Shown here: piece after piece, positions 13,801-27,200 of the stretch
Layout of the letters: every line of letters begins with the position of its first letter
How positions within the stretch are numbered: position 1 is the stretch's first letter
Origin: Galaxea fascicularis
Taxonomy: Eukaryota > Cnidaria > Anthozoa > Scleractinia > Euphylliidae
Length of the DNA: 64,000 nucleotides
NCBI GenBank assembly: GCA_948470475.1
Contig: OX419343.1
Span: 13,943,914-14,007,913 of the forward strand
Direction of reading: 5' to 3'
The notes under the pieces: generated by a model
Database searches by the model: none
What the model was told of the DNA's origin: nothing
Seen by the model: only the letters and a program-made list of their open reading frames with translations
Made by a program: the position numbers and the translations under genes

Positions 13801-16800
13801 GCTGCAACTGCATCTTCAGCAGTTGTTGTTGTTGACCCACAAATTGTCCGTCCACTCCATAAGGCATGACAGGTTTTAAACCAGCTTGAACCATGGGATT
13901 AGGCTGCCTCAGGGCAAACCTCTGTTGTGGAACTTCAACAAAGGGAGTTGCAGTATGAGCAACAGCTACCCCTGGAATCCCTTGTTGATGCTGGAATTCT
14001 TGCAGGACTTTGTCATATTGGATCGTCTGTTGGCCTAAGTCCTGGCGCTGTTGCATTCGTCTTTGGTATTCAGCAAAAAGTTGTTGCTGTGTTATGTCTG
14101 GCATCTGGGGACGCATCTGTTGGGTAGCCAACTGCTGCATCATCTGAGGGTTGGAAGCATCTACAGGCAGCACACCTGGAGCTATAACTGCTTGACCACC
14201 ACCGTTAGCAAGTTGCTGCTGGATCCAAGCTTGCTGCATTAGCTGAACCTGTAACTGCTGTTTTTGTGCCTGCCGTTGACGGTAAAGGAACCGCAGTCTT
14301 TCTTGATGCTCTTCTTCAGTGTCAATTTCGGGCAAATCTTTTGTGTTGACTGGATTAAATCGTGGCCGAGCAAACCCTGGCTGAATGGCAGCATTTTGTT
14401 GTTGCTGCTGTTGCTGGTGCAACACCTGCTGATGTTGAAGCATCTGAAAAAACTGCTGTTGTTGAGCTCGAATGAGCTGGTCCCTTTGTTGTCGCTGAGC
14501 CACATCTGGCTGCTGTTGAGGTTGCATTATCTGGTTCTCCTGAGACTGGCTTGACATGGGCAGGCTGGGATGTTGATTAAGGGGCACCTGGTTTGGAGGC
14601 TGCTGAATAGCCTGGAATGGCATTTGTGTTACACCTGGTTTTTGAAGTTGCTGAGTGAATGGCACAATTTGCTGCTGTGGCTGTAAATTTGATGATGCTA
14701 CCTGACCTTGTTGTGGCCACCCCGTACTGACATCATATGCTTGTAAGGTAGCTGACTGCTGCTGCTGCTGTGAAGATAGCAAGGGCGGTGGTGGAGCAGG
14801 AGCTGAAGGGGGATCCGACGTAGGAGCAATTTCCTGTGGTGGATGAAGGTCATGAGCTGCTGCAACTTGGGCACGAACTTGAGACAACTCTTCTTGCCAG
14901 TGCATAACAGGAATTGTCTGAGGCTGTTGTAACTCTACACTGTGCTGCTGCTGCTGTGCTGTGGAATTCATCATCACCTCCTGCGGCGATGAAAAAGGAA
15001 CATGCTGCATGGAATCAGAGATGGGAGGTTGCGGTAACACCTGCACACTCTCTCTACTAGGGTGCGGCCCTTGCATTACTGACTGTGTTGTTGGTATTTC
15101 AGAAGGATGAAGGTTAGAGGTTGGTGCCCAAGACTGCGGTCTATCACTATGAAACAATATTTGCTCGCGAGAACTTGTGGTGCTGGGAGGGGTCTGTTCA
15201 GCTTGATTAGCCCTCATATGTTGCTCAAGCATAGGGGTACCTTCTTGCATGTTAGTAATGGGCAAACGATCTTGAATAACTTCGGGCTGCAGGTCATCAT
15301 GGCTCCACAAATTTTGTCTTGCAGGGTCATGTGACTGTGAGCTGTGATTATTATGCTGCTTTTGAAAATCTACTTGAGCATGAGATTGTGGTTGCTCCCA
15401 TGTAGCTTCACTTGTGTGGTGCGTTGTCTCTCCCACGGGCTCCTTTTGCCAAACGGAGTGGCCTTGGTATTGATGGCTAGTTTCTCCCTGCACAGAATTT
15501 GAAGTTTGGATTTCCTGACTGGAGTTAACTGTGCTTAATTCACCTTCTCTTTCCAGTTCAGTATTTTGTCCACCACACTGAGGCAAAAAATCCAACGAAG
15601 ATTCGCTTTGAAATCGAGCACTAGATGACGCAAGAGCATTAGCATTAGCTCTGGGAGCTGCAGAAAACGAAGCCCCGAGAGGTAACACTGGATGCTGTTC
15701 TCTGTTGTCAGCAGTGTGAATTGACCGTTCAGAGTTCTCTCCCACTAATCCAGGGCTTGAAACGGTTGCTTGGTCTACAGCCTGTCCAAGTTCTTTAGAT
15801 GACTGGGAAGATAATCGCTTACTATTCTTGGGTAAACGTTTCTTCTTTTGTTCTTCCCCTCCCTTAGTTCCTTTTGCCTGTTGTTGTTTTTTTAGTTCCT
15901 GTCTAAGAAGGACGTTTTCCTGTTGCTGCTGCTGCTGTTGACGCTGTTGTTCCAGGGCCCTTTTCTGTTGGAGAATTTTCCATTGGCGCTCTTGTTCTTG
16001 CTGAACTCGCAGCCGTTGCTTTCTAAGTTCTTTCTCCCTTTCCTTCTCTTCCTTCGTTTTCTTACCTTTGGAGGTCACACTTTTGCCTGTAGAAGGATGG
16101 TTGGGAACAGTTCCTATAATGCCAGGTCCCATTTGTGGGTGACCTAAAACCTGACCATGTGAAAAAGTTGGGGGTGTTGGCGTGGTGGGTGTGAGAGGCA
16201 CAGGGGTACCAGGTGTCACTGGAGTTACTGATCTTGCGGGTGTTGTAGGCGTAAGTGGTACTGGTATGACACCGGTCACAGGAACATTACAGTTCTCCAC
16301 AACAGGTTGAATTGATACTGGAGGTCCAAGCTGGTCACGTTGATGGTGAAGTGGTTCTTGTATAGGCTGTGACACCTGCTGTTGTGGCTGTGCTGGCAAA
16401 GGCTGCTGTGGTGGTGGCTGCTGCTGTTGATTAATTTGAGGTTGCTTTGGAGGCTCTGTCCTTGACTTGTCTTCATTCCTAGCAATCAACTACAAAAAAA
16501 TAACACCTAGTCACTCTTGTAAGGACACCTTGGAGAACAAAAGGATGCCAAATGACAATTACAGAAACCATCAAAGTCTTCTCTCAGTGCACATACACAG
16601 GCCTCTGTGGGCAAACGTGTCATTGTGTAACAATTTTTCAACTTGCGGAGCAAGTTCGGGCTATCTCCATTGCCTTACATGCGAGGGGACGAGGGTGAAG
16701 TTGAGACAAAATGACTGAAGTCAGACGAAAAGAAAAGTTGGTCTTCATGTGAAAACACTCTGTTAAATGAAATTGTTTAACAGTCACCCAGAACTTACAA

Positions 16801-18199
16801 TGATAGTTTCAAATAAAAATTTCATATTACATTTTTTTCGGACAACACCGTTCTCACCTTTTTGCCTTGATCTTTTAGTCTAACACGGTTATCCCTTGCT
16901 TTAAGCTGGAATCAAGCAAATGACAAACTGTATGAGTAAGTTCGGTCCAAATAAGTGAAGTATGACTTCGTTAAGCTGAATTCACTCTGTTTTCCCGTAC
17001 ACTGCACTAAAAACAAATGACCAACCGGGCACTTTTAAATGCATGCACTCACGATGCAAGACTTGTCCTTTCATTCAAAACACTAGCAAGATATCGGGAC
17101 CTAAGCAATCTGTTACGATCACCAATTGTTTCATGTCTACCTCCGCCAATGTTATCTACTGCATAGCCTCTACCTTATGCAAAAAGTCATACATTGGTGA
17201 GACAGGAAGACGACTAGGTGATTTGCGCATTATAAATGTTTTATTATTATTGTTATATTATTATGGCGATCTGCGGGATTTCCCTACATGAAGGAACTAC
17301 GGAGAGCCCCAAGAATCTAGAAAAAAAATTCATATTCCAGATCAACGCACTTAAGTCCCAAAGGTATTAACAAACGCTTTTCAATCAATTTATGTATTCC
17401 TGTTTTTCAAAATGGCCTGCTAACACCAATGGCTTAAGCTCTAGCTCCTCTTTATAAACCATACACAACCCATAACCCCTTGAATTGCTCTGACGAAGGG
17501 CTAATGCTCGAAATGTCACTTTATAATCCCTGTACGGTGGTCAAATTACATTATGAACGCCATTAATAAAACTAAATTCTTGTGCACAACTCTCCCACGG
17601 ATGCAGCACCACAGTTTCTTTACAAACGACCGCCTTTATATATTTAAATTTTGACTTGATATCCATACTTCAAAGCTTTTCATTTGCAGGGCCACAGTCT
17701 TGAATCAAGGAAGCAACAGCATCAGAGAATGGAAATCTACCTGCAATTAGTGTTAATGGTGTTAACTTACCCGATATGGCTCCCTTTGCTCAACAGAGAG
17801 TTTCCTCCACAACCTTGCTATTGCTCTGTACCTGTTAGACCAGTCTGAAAAGAATTTTCATCTGTCAACTAGGTGAAAAAATCGTACATTTGTTTATGGG
17901 TGAACACAGTACATTTGGTAATGATGTGAGCAGTGTGAACAGGCTGCACCTTAACAAACAAAATCACAGAAACTTTAACCTGGCATAACCACTCTCACAT
18001 AGTAACATGTGCAGCCATTTGTTAATGAACTTACATATACTTCTTAAGAGTTAAGAAGACTGCAGATGCAACAGTATGGGCGATATCGATAGAAAAATGC
18101 AGAGTATATGGCAATAGAAAGAACTGAGTACCGTTGCTTAAACTGTATAGTATTTATTCCCTTTGGGAACTGAATAATCCCCTGTTATTATCACCCAAC

Positions 18200-18237
<38 letters not shown>

Positions 18238-21200
18238 GCTACTGGAGGACTATTAGTAATAGTCGTAATAGTCCTTGAGTAGCTTTCTTTCATTTTATTC
18301 CCAAAAAAATACTTCAAGTTGCATTTGCTAACTTTATCATTGCCTTTTCTGTCTGACTAGTAGGGTGATAGGCCACAGGTCAATAGCCCATTCACCTTCG
18401 CCTCATGGGCTATTCTAATATTGTTAAATAGCAATTTTGACACCATTTTGCTAATGATCAGTTCCAAGTGAGTTGTGGGTGGATCCAGTCCTTTCTGCGG
18501 GTAAACAGCCATTTTAGGATGTAATTTGAAATTCTGACTGTTTGCCCCCATAAAGGCCTGGATCTACCCACAGTTCACTTGGAACTTGTCATTAGCAAAA
18601 TGGTGTATTAGGCCTTACCAGGGTACTCCTGCTTCAGGTTAACATGCTCTAGGTTGGCATACAGAACTGGTGATATAGTTGCCATGGCACCAAGTTTCTC
18701 ATCCTCTTCCCACTTCTGCTGCTGTTTCATTGGATCAACTCGAGGGCTGGGAGGTCTGCGTCGCTCCCTTGGAAAGTCATCCAAGTCAATTTCTCCAGGT
18801 CTTGAAAATGAATTGTTCTGACCAAATCCAAGTTGACCTGATACAACAGAATTGGGAAAACCATCCATGTGGTTCTGTGCTCCCTGCTGATATCCTGACG
18901 TTCCAGGTACCCCTTGGAAATGTTGTGAACCAGAATTGAAGGTATGATTGGCTGCAGCTTGGCTATAGGCACCCATGGGGTGTTGATTAGATTGATAGGT
19001 GACACCATGATTAGGTGTAGGGTTAGAGGCTGGTGAAGGAAACTGTTCTTGAGTGTTGGCCACACTGCTGTCGATTTCACTGTCCAGAAAATTCAGCACC
19101 ACTCTGTTGCTCATCTCTCTTTCAATGCCAGCAAAGATTTCCTCTACTTCCTGGCCATCAACATGAGGTAAGATGTCACTTGTGTCTAGGATGTCCAGAT
19201 CATTGCCCTGTGTACGGGGCTGTTCCTGATTCCAAGTAGACACCACTGGAGGTACATGGGCTTGGGTGGTCACTGCCGGAGGCAGATGTTGGGAGGTGGG
19301 CTGAGGGAGTCCTGTGTAATCAGACAGTAAAGGTAATATACTTGCAAACCCAAAATTTGCCAATTACTTTTCTGATCAGTTTGCTGGAGCTACAAGTATG
19401 CAAAGACACTGAACACAGCTTGTCTTAAAGGTGGGTTGTAGAACACTACCCACTCACGGTTGTAAAAACAACACTAACCTCTATTTGCTGAGTGACAATC
19501 ATTCTGGGCTCCAGTCTGCAACTCATCAGTCAGCATATCCAGAGAGTTGTAGAGCACATCAGGATTGGGAACATCATCCGCTAGGTTCAGTGTATGTGAT
19601 GGAAACGGATCTGCCCCAGCAGACTGTTGTGGCCAGCTGGTAAACAAAACATAATGTTAAAAACATCTCTCTCAACCACCACCAAAATCACACAAGTTGA
19701 CACCAGCAACTATTAAAACAGAATGAACGAGCTTGTGAACAGTGTATCCATTTTGCAGTATACTCAAACCCTTTTGGATACACTGCAAATTAAAAGGAGC
19801 AAAATTGATGCCTTAAGTGCAGCTGGAGTATCAAAAGGTAGGACCCAGGATTTTAGCAAGAGAGTACATTAACCCTCAAGTTTGAGCATAAGCTTTCACT
19901 ATTATCCTCTAACATACCAGCAAGACACAACTTTAGACAGGATCTGAGGTTTTCTAACCTGCAATGTGCTCTGTCTGCATCCCTCCATAAGGGAACCAAT
20001 CAGAAAAAAAACTAATATTCAGAGGTGAAGTGCATTAAAAAAGAAGATCAGAATAAAGGATATGTTTTAATCTGAATAAAAGCAAAAGTATCAGGGTCCG
20101 ACAAATATTAGGCCCGGATGCCCGGGACAAGTTGAACAGAATACCGGGCAAGTGTTTTATTTCTAGAAAAAGCCCCCTGGGCCGTAGCATTTGAGTTGTG
20201 AGCATTTTGGCGCAATAAATTTTAGATATACAAGTATTAAATGTTTACCTTGAGTAATTCCCATCGAAGCCTTTCAAAATGCAATAAATACTTATCACTT
20301 TTATTTTTACTTTTCGATCGCCAGTTTACATCTGTTTGTGAGTTTCATACCCAGTAATTTCCCGTGTAAACCTGTCACGGCCTGGCTGCTATACACCTTA
20401 TAACATGTTTTTCCGCCATATCCTGTTCATCAAAGTTCAAGGTACGGTTGATTATAATTTATGGATAATCTTGTGACAATGTTTGTACTCCGGGTATGGC
20501 AAAGCGAAAGGCGAAATGTGTTGAATACAACAAGGAATATGATATAAACAAATGCAGATGGGTGTTCCAACCGAAATTGTTGGAAGAGTTTACGTGGCTG
20601 ACAATAGACACAACACACGGTGTCATGAAGTGTAAAATATGCTATACGTGGAAAAATGTTTCGTACCCAAAGAGCCCACTGGTAATGGGAAGCAACAAAT
20701 TTCGAAAGGATCCCCTTTATGCCCATGCTAAGAGTGCGAATCACATTGCCTGTGTGATGAAAAATGACTGCATGAACTGATTTTGCTACAGTTCAATGAA
20801 TTACTTGTCCTCTACCATTATTAACTGGGACAACTAACTCATTCTGCTGGGCAAGTGATTTTGACATGCCACATTCTCAGGGACAAGTTTTGTCAAAAAT
20901 ATTTGTCGGACCCTGAGTATGAAAAAGTTGTTGACTTACATATCCTGACCACTTAGACCGAGATTAGAGTGGTGTTTCTGTGCTGCATTTGGGCCACCTC
21001 TTGGGTACACTGGCTGCTGAAGTGCCTGGCTTGAGTGTTGAGTGTGTTGATCATCCACAGACACCATTTGATACGGGACTTGTCCTGTACCAGAGAATGA
21101 AGAATGTTGTTCTTGGTGTGCTGTCGCCTGTCTTGGTGCAAATGGGTCCTGGTTTGCCCTGTCTTCATCTTCAGAAGGAGTTGATGGTGTTTTGTTGCCA

Positions 21201-24200
21201 TGCTTTAATCTTTTATCTCTACCTAAGGTGTCCAATAAGTCTTTACCAAAAAATGCCTCCTAAAACGAGAAAAAAAAGCCACCATGATTAACAGGACATT
21301 ACAAGGAAAAGGACCTCACACACAGAGAGAGACTTGCCTGCATCCACTTGGGATATGCATCGTTCAATCCATTTTCATCACTACTGTCAGCCCAACTGTC
21401 ATTACTGCCCTGGTTGAAGGTAGCCTCCAAAGAAGTTTGCTTGGAATTGTTTAAACCAGTGGGCAATGTTGGCTAAAGATCAGAAAAAACTACAGTTAAT
21501 TTGGGCTTGGCTTGCATAGGTTTTTCAAGTGGCATGTTTTACAGCAAAGCTGTAACACAAAACTTAAAGTGTGTTCCCACAAATAGCTGTAATTAATGTT
21601 TACTTTATCCTGGCAAATTTGAAACTATGTACAAACTACACTAAGACACAAAGTACAAGACATACCTCAGACAACTGGTTGCCTAAAACATTGAAGTGGG
21701 ATTGACTACGTGATGCAACTAAGAATCCAGAACCTTTTCCCCTGCTGCCTCCTCTCCCACCCTTGCCATCAAATCGTCTTCCCCCTGAACCACGTCCACG
21801 TAACACAAAGCCACCAACACCTGGACGCCCTGCACTAGACTGTCTGGGTCTGCTCACTTTAGAAGGGAACAGCGATGCTTTGTGTTCAAGGCTTACTCTG
21901 TCATCCACCATAGTGGTGTCACCATTGTCCAAAAGTGCTCTGTTGAAGATCACATCTTTATCTTCCAAGTGGCCAATAAAGCTGCTCTTTTTGACAGGAC
22001 TAACAGGAAAGCCAAACTTCTTGGGCTTGACCTTGTTCTTGCCGACACGCCTCCGCGCATTTCCAGGAGGGAGCTTCAGCCTGTTCATGTGTCGCACACC
22101 AGACTCTGTCAGTTCAATGTTGTTGCCAAGAAAGGGTTCCGACATCTGGACTTTGTTAAAGTGGCTGGACAACTTTAGTTCCCTTAAATTGTTATTTCGT
22201 CGCTGGCAGGGATGCAATGGTTTTCCACATGGTTGAGAAGTACTGTCCTGTGAAGACTGAGGTCGGTAATGATGTAATGCTGTAGCCCTGGGTGAAGGGG
22301 GACCTTTGACAAAAAACACATGAGCCATATTAGTGTAATTGCAGATTTCAAAGTTACATAAAAAGATGCACACAAGAAATCTGAGACCTCAACAAGGTCT
22401 CTGCTTGACCATAAAAAAAGCAACAGAGGTTCAAGGGGGTGATATGATATACAGATATACATGCAAATGTAATGGCAAAGAGCCACTCTGAATTCAAGGT
22501 TATTTCCATGAAAACTATACCAACACAAACCAGAAGTAACAGGTGCAACATAACACTTCACCCAAAGTACTATAACTAAACACACAACAAAAGAAGTTAA
22601 AAGAACCCAAAGTAAAAGAAAGAGTGAAAAGATGAGAGTCAAGAGAATGAAATGGGATGCGATAGCATGACCAAGAATTAAAAGACATGACACCACATGA
22701 CATGAAGTGAGACTTGTTAAGGAGTTCAAGGATGCTGTTAGACAGTTACAGTGCTGTTGTAATATAATTTTATCAATCTTCTGTAACCATTGTCTTCATG
22801 ACCCTGCTACATTAATTTTCAATTTCATAGTTAAAATCTCACTTAGTTTTAAATGTGCTTTTTTTAAATACCCTTCACATCTCCTTCACTAAAATAAATT
22901 GCACCTTTTGCAATGTGCCAGTCCTGCGATAAGGTGCTAAGTATATCACCTATAAAATGTGATCACCTGAAGGATGCTACCAATATAAACAGAGAAAATG
23001 AAGAGTGCATCCCAGCAGCAACAAGTGGAGTAATATTGATTCAAGTATGGATGAAGGGGTTAGTTAACAAAGACACTGAAGAGCTGTGTCCATAGGGGAG
23101 CAAACAAGACTGTTAATCACCATCAACCGATGCTGTGATTACACTTACATTTACACATTTACAGAGGTAAACATTTTCTGAGGTCAAGTTACTAAACCTT
23201 GGTGTATTTGTACAGAGTGTAAACTGGCTCAAATAACCCAAGACAATCAGCCAACACTGAAATCACCTCACAGGAGTAGGAGCAGGAGGAAATGCAGTGC
23301 AGTCACCTGCATAGAAGACCTCATTCCATAATGCAAAAAAATTGTTTTCTGACTGTACGCTAGGTGAGAATAAGCACCAAATTACAGATTAAATTGAATG
23401 TGAATCCTCCCTGACAAGATAATGCACCAAGAATAACTACAGAGTATTAACTCGAAGGCTGCCACAAGACAGTATGAATAAAAAAAGAAAATAAGAATAA
23501 ATAAAAAAAGAAATAAAAATACAATACTATCGGATTGTTGTCATAAGGAAAATTCTCCAAATGTCTACCATGACTGGTGAAAACACTGAAAGAAATGCCT
23601 GGTAGAAAAATGTGATGATCGCAGTATCTGGATGCCATGGGAATTGAAACACTTTACCACTGCAGGCCAACATATCTGTCAATTCGTCCTTTGTTACCAA
23701 CTGAAACCATACCCGAATCACAGGGTAAATAATACTTTTACCTTGGTCAAATTTCTATTGTCTTGGGTGGCACTTACCAAGGTATCAATTGGTGTTTACA
23801 CTCACAAAATGTTTACCTAGGTAAGTAAACTACAATACCTCAGTAAAATGGGCAAGTGTGAACACAGTATGAGTTGATATTGGCCATGTTTAAGATATCC
23901 AAAGGCTGCCATTTGAGGCTTTGGCCTTGATAAAGGGAATGAAAGAATCCTGAGGAAATTGCCAAGGGTGCACAGTGATGTACTTACTAACCATGCAAAG
24001 TGTTAGTTCCAGCAGAAGATAAGAAGGAGAAGAAAGGGTGTGAAGCAGATGGAGTTCTACAAGACATACCGCTGACGCCAACAAGTGTTTGCTTGGTTTT
24101 TGGCCGACAATACAAACAGTGATATCCATAATCTGCTGCACGATCAAGTTCTTCTTCGTTTACTAGACCATCACAGGAGCCATGAAGCCATCTATGACAG

Positions 24201-27200
24201 AAAATCACACAATTACAGTGGATGTACATAGAAATATCTTTGGTAAGTTTGAGCAACAGGCACAAAAAATATGAAGTTTGTTAGCCAGCAGAGAGCTTTC
24301 AAAAAACATTCCTCACCTTTCACAGTGTGCACACTGGATCATAAGGTCATTGGTGTTGTACTTGATTTTGCACACAGGACATGTCGTCTTGCTTGCACAT
24401 GGACCACACTGAGTGTAATTTGACATCCACTGACAACCAACTCCTGGAGTAGTTGCTCCACAGTCACAACAAACCACACACCTGAAGAAAAAAGAAACTT
24501 TTTATGGCCCTTTCACAGACTATGGCTACAGGAAGACCTGGGATTGCATTCTCAGGCTTACAATACTCCTTCGATACATTTAACCAGGATTTTGGTAATT
24601 TCAGCAGCTGCGTCAACATTATCAGTGGCATATGTCATTATCAGAACTATCAAATTTGGATAAATGTCATTAATATAAAGTCAGGTATCTCTCAGAAAGT
24701 GTTAATCTTTGTACTTGAACACTACTGATCAAGCCCCAAAATGCTGGTTTACTTGTTTCAAGGAGTTGCTTGCAACAGAAATGGTATTTTGACAATTTCA
24801 TAAAACAGTGAACATTTCAAAAAAAAGAAACAATTAATTGAAATCATTTGTTTGCAAGTACTTACAAATACCCAGTCCTTGGTAAGAGCAGCAGTCTCAT
24901 TCAAAATGACTTAGAAAGTCTTGATAAAATTCCATAATATCCAGTTGAAATGCATACTAGACAAAGACTACTCACCATTTGCATTTCCAGCCTCCCTGAG
25001 GAACATGCCCAAGTGGAGGATCAAGGCAATAGGTGTGATACGAGATGTCACAGCTGTCGCACAGCAAAAGACGTGCCTCGTCACTACCCTTGCCGCAACC
25101 CTCACAGAGAGTGCAATCCAGACAACGCCAACCCTTGGTTAGAATCACTTTGTTGATCTTTAAATTAAAGAAAAATGTCAATCAGTTTAATTATCAACTG
25201 AAACTACAACCTGAGTCAATCAGTCAAATTGTCGGTTGAAGCTACAACCTGTTAACACTCCCAAAATCCAAAATGTCTGAGTGTCATTGAAAAAAAAACA
25301 ACAACAACAAAAACAATCCCATTAGAACTCTCCCGCTTCCCAATTACATAGTTTCATACATCATGACAGAAAAATAACCATGTTAAAAACTCTAAGCCAT
25401 TTTCTGAGCTGGCTGAAATGACAAAAAAGCTGGCAGTAATTATTCTGACAATCTGATAAAATACAAAGAGCCAATAAATCTGAACCTTACTGACCTGACA
25501 ATATATTTTTCAGATTAAAAAAGTATGGAGCTGAAAAATGACTTTACTACCTTGACACCAACACAATATGGATGGTAAGACTGTCCACATTGTGAGCACA
25601 TAATCAGCTGCCCCTCAGGACCTTTGCCAAAACTACCACAGCACAAACACATGTCCTGCCTATGGGTAAATTCATCCGTTGCAGAGAAAAGCACAAGGGT
25701 TGTGTGTAGGCTCTCTGACTCCTCTTCCTGGTTGGTCTGATCTACAGTGATTGCAGTGCTTGGCTGTAGAGAAATGGTCACTCAAGTAAGAACCAAGAAG
25801 TACAGCCATGAGTTAATTATTCACCAAAGTGGAAATGAATAGTGGCACTTGTAACATCATTGAGGTGAATAATAACTCAGAGGTGTATTGTTTTAGGATA
25901 TGCCACACAAGCTGAATAACTAGCAACTTGATGTTCCATGTTCCAAAACATGCATTGTACATGTATTTTGATTTTTCACCTAACATTTGAGGTTGAAAAG
26001 ATTAAATAACGTACCATTAAATACTATTAAATCAAACTTTGTTGCCATTTTTGCTAGTGGGTACATCTGAAGCTCCCACTAACTGTTAACATGTGGTGAT
26101 TGATCAATGTATTATTGGTTTTCACGTGAAAAAGTAAACAGCTTGCAGTATATATTTTTATCAGGTAAAAGACAATGTTTTTAGCTTGGTAGTGCACCTC
26201 AGTTTGAAAGTAGTGCAGTTTGAATTTCACATTTTTTCACAGTGCGTGACAAAGATGGCTGCTGAGAAACATCCCGTACATGAAAACATCAATTCACCTT
26301 GTGTTTTTGAGGTCTGAACAACCAATATGTTAGGAGAAGTGTCTATGCAAATGTTTGCAAGTTCATCACAGATACGAAAGGTTTTAACATAGTCGAAGTA
26401 AACTCTAGATGTTTTCAATGGTTTTCCGACTGAAAAGAACAGCGTGTTTCACTCACCACATTTTCCTTGCCAGGTGAGGTCTGTGGGGCTGCTTTACTCT
26501 TCAGTTTATTGGGCGGACGACCAGGTTTTCCATGTTTTGATTTCTTACGGGCAGGAGTTCCACTTGTCTTGGACTGCACAAAGAGATCAAAAATTACTTC
26601 CAATCCAGAAACCAAAAGCACAGATTTCTAAACTTTAAAACACCCAACTCTGCTGTTAAACTGTACTAACCTTAATCTTGCCAGTCAGCTTTCTCTTCAC
26701 TGAAACCTTTGGAGGTGTGATGTAGAAATTCCGATGCTGATAATAGCTTGGAGCAGGTGGTTTTGGCTCTGACAGATGCCTGTCCATCACTGAAAATGAA
26801 GGCAATGAACATGAATCAGAGAGATCAGCAGGGTTTGCCAGCATCTCCAGTTCATGCTCAGGCTTGACAACCACTTCCATCTCTTCATCCAGAGGCAGTT
26901 TCTCCAAAGACAGTTTCTCAGGTTCAATGTTATCAAGGTTGGGAATAGGAATAGTCTCAGTGTCAGTCACATCTAGCACAGGATCAAAGTGTCGCAATGG
27001 ATTCATATCATCCAGGTGGGAAGGTAGAAGGAGGTCCTCATCCGTGTTGATAGGGCTTGTGCGTCCAGCTGCTATTGTCAGTGTCCTCTTGTCTTCTGCA
27101 GGAAAGTCTAATGACATGTCCACATCAGTGGGCTGCTCATTGAAAGCAAGTTCAATTCCATGGTTCTTGTCCTGAAGCCAAAAATGGATACATGTTATTA

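Noticed and set aside
22184..22729. 181-codon minus-strand frame upstream of exon 22303-21666
   Set aside because: Overlaps the intron and exon in the wrong frame; hydrophobic, low-complexity, no splice support.
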